This document shows, in pieces, positions 1-5,263 of a stretch of DNA of 16,926 nucleotides (positions are counted from its first letter, which is position 1; the number at the start of each line of letters is the position of its first letter). Made by a program: the position numbers and the translations under genes. Source of the DNA: Embleya sp040605455 (GTDB lineage Bacteria; Actinomycetota; Actinomycetes; Streptomycetales; Streptomycetaceae); assembly GCF_040605455.1 (NCBI RefSeq), contig NZ_JBEXCV010000176.1, forward strand, positions 1-16,926, in the 5' to 3' direction. The notes under the pieces are model-generated. The model did not search any database and was not told where the DNA came from. It saw only the letters and a program-made list of their open reading frames with translations.

Positions 1-242
1 CGGCGGCCCCCCCCCCCACGCTCGGTGGTGTGGACCGGCCCGCCGGACTCGACCAGCCGCCGGTCGAGCAACCGCCGGACGGCAGCGGGACGGAGTCCGG
101 GCTCATGACCGGTTCAACGAGGACCCGGACGCGGCCCGGGCGGGCGACTGGCAGGGCAGGCACATCCGCTCTGGTGCGCCGCCGCGTTCCTTATGGGTGG
201 TCGCGATGTCGGCCCGCACAGCCGCATCGATGGCCGCACGGC
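1..242. other. Window edge with no supported gene; possible coding remnant
   Basis: No complete gene is supported here. A run of eleven C residues lies at 7-17. One plus-strand frame between about 107 and 190 has strongly G/C-biased third positions and reads roughly DRFNEDPDAARAGDWQGRH, which looks protein-like, but no start or family is recognisable and the frame runs on into the antisense of the VOC gene. It may be the 3' remnant of a gene that began outside the window, or chance in GC-rich DNA. Confidence 0.2.
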
Positions 243-653
243 TCAGCGCAGCTCCTGGATACGGACCAGGTTGCCCGCGGGGTCGCGGAACGCGCAGTCG
301 CGGACGCCGTACGGCTGCTCGGTCGGCTCCTGGACGACCTCGGTATCACCGGCCTGCACCTTCTCGAACGTGGCGTTGAGGTCCGGGGTGGCCAGCAGGA
401 TCCAGCCGTAGGTGCCCTTGGCCATCATCTCGGTGATCGTGTGGCGCTCGTCCTGGGTGATGCCGGGATCGGCGGCGGGCGGCGCCAGAAGGATCGACGT
501 GCCCGGTTGACCGGCCGGGCCGACCGTGATCCAGCGCATCCTGCCCTGCCCGACATCGCTGCGGACCTCGAAGCCGAGGACGTCGCGGTAGAAGGCGAGC
601 GACGCGTCCGGGTCGTCGTGCGGAAGAGAAGTCGTGTGAATGGTGATGTCCAT
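243..653 (-). CDS. VOC family protein (glyoxalase/bleomycin-resistance fold)
   Basis: This encodes 136 residues, the usual size for a single-polypeptide, two-module vicinal oxygen chelate protein. The first beta-alpha-beta module carries SLAFYRDVLGFEVRSD (about residues 18-33). The second ends in the family-typical tail DCAFRDPAGNLVRIQEL at the C-terminus. Members of the superfamily are small cytosolic metal-dependent dioxygenases, isomerases or drug-binding proteins; the substrate cannot be read from the sequence and no claim is made for true glyoxalase activity. No good Shine-Dalgarno lies upstream of the ATG at 653. Instead a TAGCCT hexamer sits 7 nt before it, which suggests a leaderless transcript. 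The next gene on the same strand is a LacI remnant, so the gene appears to stand alone. Confidence 0.85.
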   Translation of the reverse strand: MDITIHTTSLPHDDPDASLAFYRDVLGFEVRSDVGQGRMRWITVGPAGQPGTSILLAPPAADPGITQDERHTITEMMAKGTYGWILLATPDLNATFEKVQAGDTEVVQEPTEQPYGVRDCAFRDPAGNLVRIQELR

Positions 654-660
654 GGTGAGC

Positions 661-666
661 AGGCTA
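661..666 (-). promoter_or_regulatory. Candidate -10 box for a leaderless VOC transcript
   Basis: On the minus strand TAGCCT is followed by 7 nt and then the ATG of the VOC gene. TAnnnT placed 6-8 nt before the start codon is the usual layout of leaderless genes in actinobacteria. No convincing -35 element was found, so this is a weak call based on position and on the same layout at two other genes in the window. Confidence 0.35.
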
Positions 667-855
667 GAGGCGGCTCCGTGAACGGCGCTTCTCGATTCCT
701 GATCGATCAGGACACACCGGGACGTTCACCGGCATGTCATGCGGAGCGCACGCGCTTCCCGCGATCTCGGCCGTCAGCAACTCGACCGCGGCCCGGCCCA
801 TCGGCTCGATCGGCTGGCGTACGGTGCTCAGCGTCGGGTCGGTTCGGTTGGCGTC
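664..855 (-). pseudogene. 3' remnant of a LacI/GalR-type transcriptional regulator
   Basis: A minus-strand frame ending in a stop at 664-666 contains DPTLSTVRQPIEPMGRAAVELL (in two pieces: DPTLSTVRQP and IEPMGRAAVELL), at about 776-840. This is the characteristic segment near the C-terminus of the periplasmic-binding-protein-like domain of LacI/GalR regulators, where LTTVRQP-x-x-x-MG-x-x-A-x-x-LL is typical. The downstream part (GIEKRRSRSRL at the end) no longer resembles the usual family tail. Upstream there is no room for the roughly 270 residues of effector domain and HTH, because the kinase gene ends at 885. It is therefore a truncated relic rather than a functional repressor. A sugar or secondary-metabolism operon may once have stood here; that is inference. 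Confidence 0.6.
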
Positions 856-884
856 GGGTCGTCCGTGCCTCGGTGCCACGGGTT

Positions 885-1469
885 TCAACCGTCGAGCAGC
901 ATTCGGCGCAGTCGTTCGAAGGCGGTGGGGCTCGGGCGGTGTGGCAGGAAGTTGCGGATCCGGCGGGCGCATTCGGCGGGACTGTAGGTGTGCGTGTCGC
1001 ATTCGAGGTCGTACACGCCGTGCGCGTGCACCCGGTCGAACTGAAGCGCCACCAGGCCCGGCGGCCGATCCCCGCGCGCCTGTTCACGACGCAGCAACTC
1101 GGCGCGTGGGCAACGTAATCCGATCAAAACCACATCCTGGGCGGGCAACACGGCCAGGCAGTCGAGCAGGCGCCAACGCTTGCTGAGGACGTGGTCCACC
1201 AGGACAGGATTGCCGGCTGCGGCCATGCCGGCGACCGCGCGATGAAAGCCCTTGACCGTACGGTCGATCTCGGCATCCACGAGGTCCGGCGGGATGTGCC
1301 GTTTCGACCGCATGGCGTGGAAGGCGTCCACCGCGAGGTGGTAGTGCGACGGTTCGAGGATGCGCAGCAGTTCGGCGGCGATGCTGGACTTGCCGGAACT
1401 GGAGGTGCCGTTCAGGAAGATGATGCGCCCCGTCGCGGGCCGCGGCGGTGACTCTTGCGGCGACGTCAT
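885..1469 (-). CDS. Chloramphenicol 3-O-phosphotransferase-like P-loop kinase
   Basis: A 194-residue protein of the CPT family, a little longer than the 178-residue Streptomyces venezuelae enzyme. RIIFLNGTSSSGKSS (residues 15-29) is a P-loop at the N-terminus. LAVDAFHAM places an aspartate at about residue 48, where CPT has its catalytic Asp37. A conserved VLVDHVLSK stretch and a VVLIGLRCPRAELLRRE segment followed by arginine-rich RGDRPPG fit the lid region. The CPT enzyme phosphorylates the primary hydroxyl of chloramphenicol with ATP, but many chromosomal homologues have unknown small-molecule substrates, so resistance is only a possibility. The ATG at 1469 lies about 24-30 nt downstream of a perfect minus-strand TATAAT at 1500-1505 embedded in inverted repeats, so transcription is probably repressor-controlled. 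It is divergent from the hydrolase gene. Confidence 0.8.
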   Translation of the reverse strand: MTSPQESPPRPATGRIIFLNGTSSSGKSSIAAELLRILEPSHYHLAVDAFHAMRSKRHIPPDLVDAEIDRTVKGFHRAVAGMAAAGNPVLVDHVLSKRWRLLDCLAVLPAQDVVLIGLRCPRAELLRREQARGDRPPGLVALQFDRVHAHGVYDLECDTHTYSPAECARRIRNFLPHRPSPTAFERLRRMLLDG

Positions 1470-1490
1470 GTCCCAAGTCTATCTGTGAAT

Positions 1491-1518
1491 AGCGGATCTA
1501 TTATATCCGCGATAGATC
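1491..1518. promoter_or_regulatory. Divergent promoter/operator with overlapping inverted repeats
   Basis: This AT-rich island sits between the divergent kinase and hydrolase genes. GCGGAT (1492-1497) and ATCCGC (1505-1510) form one inverted repeat with a 7-bp spacer. GATCTAT (1495-1501) and ATAGATC (1512-1518) form a second, overlapping one with a 10-bp spacer. On the minus strand positions 1500-1505 read TATAAT, a perfect -10 for the kinase; on the plus strand TATTAT at 1499-1504 could be the -10 for the hydrolase. A dimeric repressor bound here would block both promoters. No intact regulator gene is adjacent, so the binding protein is unknown. Confidence 0.6.
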
Positions 1519-1546
1519 GTGGCGGGGTGGCCGGCAAGCTGGTGGC

Positions 1547-2506
1547 ATGGGTGATGAGCAAGTGGCAGCTGTCGCGGACCGGGAGCTTGCCGCCTACCTG
1601 GAGGCCGAGCGGCGCGTGGGTGGGCCCGGTGTGCGGGAGTTGGGTGCCGTCGAGATGCGGCGGCGGCAGCGACAGCGTCTTGCCGAGCGGCCGTCCGGCC
1701 CCGAGCTGGCCGAGGTTCGGGACGTTGTCGTGGATGGCCCTGCGGTGACCATGCCGCCGATTGCGGCCCGTCTGTACCGACCCACCCTCGATCCGCTCCC
1801 GCTGGTGGTCTTCCTGCACGGCGGGATGTGGACCATCGGAGGCCTGGAGTCGCACGACCGGCTGTGCCGCCGACTCGCCCTCGCCGCGCGGATCGCCGTA
1901 CTGGCCGTCGACTACCGCCTGGCCCCCGAACACCCGTGGCCGGCCGGGCCCGACGATGCCGCCGCGGCCTTTCGCTGGGCCGCCGAGCACGCACGCGAAC
2001 TGTCGGGTGCGGCGGGGCCGCCGGCAGTCGCGGGGGACAGTTCGGGTGGCCATCTGGCGGCTCTGACCTGTCTGCGGATGCGGGCCGAGGGCGGCCCGTT
2101 GCCCGCGGCGCAGATCCTCGCGTTCCCCAACACCGACCTGACGTTGTCCCGGCCGAGTACGCGTGACAAGGCCACCGGCTGGGGCCTGACCACCGACGCC
2201 GTCGCGTGGGGGGTGGCCAACTTCGTTCCGGACGTGACCCGTCGCGCCGATCCGGCGGTCAGTCCGCTGCTCGCCGCCGACCTGTCGGGCCTGCCGCCGG
2301 CCGTGGTGGTCACCGCCGAACACGACCCGCTCCGGGACGAGGGCGACGAGTACGCCACCCGTCTCACCGCCGCCGGAGTCCGCGTCCGGCACCGCAGCGA
2401 GCCCGGGATGATCCACGGCTTCCTGACCATGGACCAGGCGGCCCCGTCCGCAGCCTCGGCGGGCGACCGCTTCTTCGCCGACGCCGCCGCCGTCCTTCGC
2501 GGCTGA
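1547..2506 (+). CDS. Alpha/beta hydrolase, hormone-sensitive-lipase (family IV) type
   Basis: A 319-residue soluble carboxylesterase-like protein. VVFLHGGMW (residues 87-95) is the oxyanion-hole motif, normally HGGG. VDYRLAPEHPWPAG (121-134) is the strand and loop that follow in family IV esterases. GDSSGGH (163-169) is the nucleophile elbow with Ser165. Asp260 in TAEHDPLRDEG and His290 in MIHGF complete the triad. The first roughly 80 residues form the cap region. The enzyme should hydrolyse short acyl esters in the cytosol; the substrate is unknown. Its ATG at 1547 has no strong ribosome binding site; a hairpin directly after the stop suggests the transcript ends there. It is divergent from the CPT-like kinase and probably shares its operator. 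Confidence 0.88.
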   Translation: MGDEQVAAVADRELAAYLEAERRVGGPGVRELGAVEMRRRQRQRLAERPSGPELAEVRDVVVDGPAVTMPPIAARLYRPTLDPLPLVVFLHGGMWTIGGLESHDRLCRRLALAARIAVLAVDYRLAPEHPWPAGPDDAAAAFRWAAEHARELSGAAGPPAVAGDSSGGHLAALTCLRMRAEGGPLPAAQILAFPNTDLTLSRPSTRDKATGWGLTTDAVAWGVANFVPDVTRRADPAVSPLLAADLSGLPPAVVVTAEHDPLRDEGDEYATRLTAAGVRVRHRSEPGMIHGFLTMDQAAPSAASAGDRFFADAAAVLRG

Positions 2507-2510
2507 ACCC

Positions 2511-2527
2511 CGGCGGACGGTCCGCCG
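2511..2527 (+). terminator. Hairpin after the hydrolase gene
   Basis: CGGCGGAC and GTCCGCCG form an 8-bp perfect stem around a single G, starting 5 bp after the hydrolase stop. There is no T-tract, which is common for actinobacterial terminators, and the tiny loop means the real stem is shorter. Confidence 0.45.
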
Positions 2528-2814
2528 CGGTCGCGAGCCACGTACTGCGCGTCCTGCGGGGCGAGTTGGCCGATAGCGCGCGGACGACGTGCCCGCCCAC
2601 CGTCCGAGGCTTCGCGCGGGGGTCGGGTGTGTCGTGTCGTCGGCTCGTTCGTGGGGATTGTCGGATCACGCGCGGACATCCGGGATTGCCCGGTATCACC
2701 GATGTGGTCGACATTGCGGAGTGTCGCCGTCCCGAAGGGGGGTTGCCCCATGGGGCTCTGGCATGCTGGGCGGCGTCCGAGTACCCGTGATGGGGAAGCC
2801 AACGGAGGTCCCAG
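2528..2814. other. Non-coding leader region upstream of the ParA-like gene
   Basis: No gene is supported in this stretch. It contains a small hairpin (CCGGG-ATTG-CCCGG at about 2679-2692), a perfect 12-bp palindrome described separately, and a clear GGAGG at 2804-2808 that sets the start of the ParA-like gene at 2815. No convincing -35/-10 pair was found. Confidence 0.5.
2745..2756. promoter_or_regulatory. Perfect 12-bp palindrome upstream of the ParA-like gene
   Basis: GCCCCATGGGGC is a perfect palindrome ending 58 bp before the ParA start codon. ParA and ParB proteins often autoregulate their own promoter, so this is a candidate operator. GC-rich palindromes of this length can occur by chance, so confidence is low. 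Confidence 0.35.
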
Positions 2815-3573
2815 ATGAGCCCTGCCCGCAGTTCGGCGTCACCGCCCAAGGCCAAAGTCGTGGTCGTCATCAACCGCAAGGGTGGCGTCGGCAAGAGCAC
2901 CATCGCGGTGAACCTGGCCGCCGTGCAGGGGCAGAACTTCACCCCCACCGGGCCGATCGATCCGGACGCCGACGCACCCGTGGTCGCGTGCGGAATCGAC
3001 CCACAGGGGTCGATGGAGGACTGGGCGGATCGGGTTCCCGAGGAACTCCTGCCGTTCGACTACATGTCCACCAAGGGCAAGCCCGGCATGCTCGCCGAGC
3101 TGAAGGCCGATCCGGGGGTCGCACGCATCGTCGTGGACAGCCCGGGCTTCATGGACACCGACCCCGAGGCCGAACTCGCCACCGACCCGCTCGGGCACGG
3201 CGCGGCGGCGGACGCCCTGCGCGACATGCTCGAAGTGGCGGATCTGGCGGTGGTCCCGATCACGCCGGAGTTCATGAGCTGGTCGCCCAGCGAGTACACC
3301 ATCGAGCGGGTGCTCAAGCCGCGGGGTATTCCGTACATCGTGGTGGTGAACCTGTGGGATCCGCGCGACGGGGAGACCGACCGGGCCCGGGTCGAGGCGT
3401 GGATAGACGAACGCGGCTACCCCCGGGCACGGGAGCCGATTCGCAAGTACAAGATTCACGCTCATGCGGCGGAGGGCGGGCTCGTGGTCACCCAGTACAA
3501 GGAGAGCGGTACGGCGTTGCGTGCCCGCGAGGACTTCTACAAGCTCGCTCTCGCGATCGAGCAGGCGATCTGA
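2815..3573 (+). CDS. ParA family P-loop ATPase
   Basis: A 252-residue member of the ParA/MinD (SIMIBI) ATPases. NRKGGVGKST (residues 20-29) is the deviant Walker A with both signature lysines. GIDPQGS (60-66) is Walker A' with Asp62. RIVVDSPG (104-111) is Walker B. ParA proteins bind DNA non-specifically as ATP dimers and move ParB-bound plasmids or chromosomes. Compared with Soj-type proteins, about nine extra residues (rich in Pro and Asp) lie between Walker A and A', and the first acidic residue of the usual DxDPQ is replaced by Gly, giving CGIDPQ. There is no N-terminal HTH, as in small type Ib-like ParAs and chromosomal Soj. GGAGG at 2804-2808 fixes the start. Its stop overlaps the start of the next gene by one base, so the two are translationally coupled. 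Confidence 0.9.
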   Translation: MSPARSSASPPKAKVVVVINRKGGVGKSTIAVNLAAVQGQNFTPTGPIDPDADAPVVACGIDPQGSMEDWADRVPEELLPFDYMSTKGKPGMLAELKADPGVARIVVDSPGFMDTDPEAELATDPLGHGAAADALRDMLEVADLAVVPITPEFMSWSPSEYTIERVLKPRGIPYIVVVNLWDPRDGETDRARVEAWIDERGYPRAREPIRKYKIHAHAAEGGLVVTQYKESGTALRAREDFYKLALAIEQAI

Positions 3574-4400
3574 TGGGCCGTCAACGCACCCCCAGGACGG
3601 CGGCCGAGCCGCGTCGGTTGCGGACCGCCGCCGACATGGCCAAGGAACTGCCGTCGCCGTTTCGGCCGTTGTCCGACAGTCCGGTACTGATCGACGACGA
3701 GCAGCGGCAACTGGCCGCGTGCGAGGCGGCGATCGAGACATTGCGGGTCGCGTTCTGGGCGGCCGGCAAGGCTTTGCAGATCGTTCGTGACGCCCGGCTG
3801 TACCGCACGCGCTACGAGAGCTTCGAGGACTACTGCCTCGACCGCTGGGACATGCAGCGCCGATATGCGGACCGGCTGATCCAGGCCTGGCCGATCGCGG
3901 AGGCGTTGAGTCCGATCGGACTCAAGGCCGTGAACGAGGCCCAGGTCCGCGAACTCGTGCCGCTCGCGGGCCGGTACGGGAACGAGGCCGCCGTGACCGT
4001 GTACCGCACGGTCGCCGAGGCGGAGTCCGTACCGCTGACGGCTGCGGTCCTGCGCGGTGCGGTGGCGGCGGTCGGCGAGGCGTTCTCGCCGGCGGCGGCG
4101 GTCGAGCAGGTGCGGACCTACCTCGACTCGCTCGGCATCGAGCCGGAGGTCGAGGGCGATCGGGTGGTCGACTACACGGCCAAGGCCGCGGACACCATTC
4201 CGCGCCGATGGCTGACCACGCTGGCCCGGCAGGACCGGGCGGCTGCGGTGGCCTACCTGGACGAACTCGAACGTCAGGTGGCGCGGGCACGACGAGAGCT
4301 CGCCGAGGCGGACGTGCACCCGGCGGACGATCCCGGGGCGGGTTCGGGTGCCGTCCCGGGCGCCCGCTCGGATGCGGGCCGGGGCGTCGTCTCGGCATAG
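3573..4400 (+). CDS. ParB-like plasmid partition/DNA-binding protein
   Basis: 275 residues starting at the ATG that overlaps the ParA stop (TGATG). Residues about 60-135 carry a pattern seen in proteins of actinobacterial plasmids and phages: ALQIVRDARLYR, YESFEDYCLDRWDMQRRYADR, then LSPIGLKAVNEAQVRELVPLA. The WDMQRRYADRLIQAW stretch (92-106) is a probable helix-turn-helix. Residues 215-245 are a charged helix that may form a coiled coil, and the C-terminal roughly 25 residues are Gly/Ala-rich and disordered. There is no recognisable N-terminal ParB/Srx nuclease-like domain with a GERRxRA motif, so it is not a canonical CTP-dependent ParB. Tight coupling to ParA suggests it is the centromere-binding partner; the palindrome 69 bp downstream of its stop is an attractive target. 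Function is inferred from context and from recall of similar proteins. Confidence 0.75.
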   Translation: MGRQRTPRTAAEPRRLRTAADMAKELPSPFRPLSDSPVLIDDEQRQLAACEAAIETLRVAFWAAGKALQIVRDARLYRTRYESFEDYCLDRWDMQRRYADRLIQAWPIAEALSPIGLKAVNEAQVRELVPLAGRYGNEAAVTVYRTVAEAESVPLTAAVLRGAVAAVGEAFSPAAAVEQVRTYLDSLGIEPEVEGDRVVDYTAKAADTIPRRWLTTLARQDRAAAVAYLDELERQVARARRELAEADVHPADDPGAGSGAVPGARSDAGRGVVSA

Positions 4401-4468
4401 TCGCGGCGGTGCGAAGGCCGCAGCGGTGCGGTCGGTGCGATCGGCGTGATCCATGCGTGGCCTTGGAT

Positions 4469-4484
4469 GAGTCCAATTGGACTC
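4469..4484. promoter_or_regulatory. Perfect 16-bp palindrome; candidate centromere (parS-like) site
   Basis: GAGTCCAATTGGACTC is a perfect 16-bp palindrome with an AATT centre, 69 bp after the stop of the ParB-like gene. It has the length of canonical chromosomal parS but an unrelated sequence. I found no second full copy in the window. A dimeric HTH protein such as the ParB-like product could bind it; that is inference. Confidence 0.5.
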
Positions 4485-4607
4485 GGTCGGGGTGCCGTCG
4501 CGGGCGGACGCGGGTGCGGACGCGGACGTGTGGGTGTGCGTGGGTGCGTCGGGGGGACGCAGGGCTTCGGGGTGCGCGGACTTCGGGCTCGGTGACCCCC
4601 CGCCGGT

Positions 4608-4631
4608 GCGTCTTCGCGTCTTCGCGTCTTC
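4608..4631. repeat. Tandem repeat, three copies of GCGTCTTC
   Basis: Three exact head-to-tail copies of the 8-mer GCGTCTTC occupy this stretch. It may be replication slippage or part of the iteron-like array of the non-coding hub. Confidence 0.8.
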
Positions 4632-4882
4632 GTGCCACGCGCGGGTGTGCGTTGTCCGCGTTGCCCACGTCTCCGTGTCGGTTTCGCGTGGTCGCGCACC
4701 GGGCGCCCCTTCCGCAGGTGCCGGCCGGCCGGTGACCACAGGCGCGTACGTCCATACCCGCCGGTGCGGGTGCGTGGTGGCCCACCGATGCGGTGAAGGG
4801 GATGTCTGCGGCGCCTGATCGGATTGCCCCGGGTGATTCGATCACTTGCTGCCCCATCGCCCTCGTTCGCTGAGCTCGCCCA

Positions 4883-5016
4883 TTGCCCGTTGCCCGTTGC
4901 CCGTTGCTTCGCCGGTTGCTTCGGCCCCACGGGTCGCATCGGTGGTCGCATCGAAAGTTGACGATCCGACCACCGACCGACTGCCGACCGATCACGGACC
5001 GACCACCGACCGTCGG
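4883..5016. repeat. Iteron-like cluster of short direct repeats
   Basis: TTGCCCG occurs three times in tandem plus a partial fourth (4883-4907). GTTGCTTCG recurs at 4903-4911 and 4915-4923. GGTCGCATCG recurs at 4932-4941 and 4944-4953. Both of the latter pairs have a 12-bp period. CCGACCACCGACCG is repeated at 4966-4979 and 4999-5012, 33 bp apart, about three helical turns. CCGACC itself occurs at 4966, 4973, 4984, 4999 and 5006. This resembles plasmid iterons or a partition-protein array. Confidence 0.6.
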
Positions 5017-5134
5017 CCGTGGGCTGATGGAGGGTGAAACGGGTGCCGAAAGCTGACCCCCGTCCCCGCGAAGGTAGGTTCGCCCACCGAAGGACCGTCC
5101 CCACCGAACACACGGTCCCGTTCGAAGGGTGGTC

Positions 5135-5153
5135 CCCTCCGACCGTCGGAGGG
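5135..5153. promoter_or_regulatory. 19-bp palindrome upstream of the DUF2637-like gene
   Basis: CCCTCCGAC and GTCGGAGGG flank a single C, giving a perfect interrupted palindrome 110 bp before the start of the membrane-protein gene. Its core CCGACCGTCGG is identical to 5006-5016. It could be an operator, possibly for the HTH of the downstream protein, or a transcript hairpin. Confidence 0.45.
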
Positions 5154-5263
5154 TTCCCCGCCGGCGTTCGACCGCTCTCCCGCGGCCCGAATCACCCATC
5201 GAGACGAGCACTTCCCGACTCGGACCCGTGCCTTGCGCGCGGGACGAAGGAGTTGTCGTACAC

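Larger units (their letters stand above)
4401..5263. other. Repeat-rich non-coding region; candidate centromere or origin
   Basis: About 860 bp between the ParB-like gene and the membrane-protein gene has open frames but none with protein-like composition or a recognisable family. It holds, in order: three CGGTGCG words near 4406-4440, a perfect 16-bp palindrome, a G-rich stretch (about 4500-4570), a triple 8-bp repeat, a 7-bp tandem repeat, pairs of 9- and 10-bp direct repeats with 12-bp periodicity, five CCGACC boxes, a 7-bp inverted repeat (5092-5098 with 5112-5118), and a 19-bp palindrome. Such density beside par-type genes is what plasmid centromeres and replication origins look like, but no replication initiator gene is visible in the window. 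Confidence 0.5.

Noticed and set aside
7..17. Run of eleven C at the window start
   Set aside because: A homopolymer in GC-rich DNA at a sequence edge may be natural or an assembly effect; nothing functional can be supported.
30..1118. Long plus-strand open frame of 362 codons
   Set aside because: It runs antisense through the VOC, LacI-remnant and kinase sequences, has Arg/Ala/Gly-rich composition and no family features; it is a product of high GC.
1466..2416. 316-codon minus-strand open frame over the hydrolase
   Set aside because: The hydrolase on the plus strand has a complete catalytic motif set; the antisense frame is low-complexity.
2627..2818. Small plus-strand frame upstream of the ParA-like gene (63 codons)
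   Set aside because: No ribosome binding site, no recognisable family, and it covers the leader and start of the ParA-like gene.
4880..5020. CRISPR-like array
   Set aside because: Repeats are only 7-14 bp, lack regular spacers of about 30 bp, and no cas genes are present.
4401..5263. Canonical parS (TGTTTCACGTGAAACA type) next to the par-like genes
   Set aside because: I looked for this motif and saw no match; the only strong 16-bp palindrome has a different sequence.
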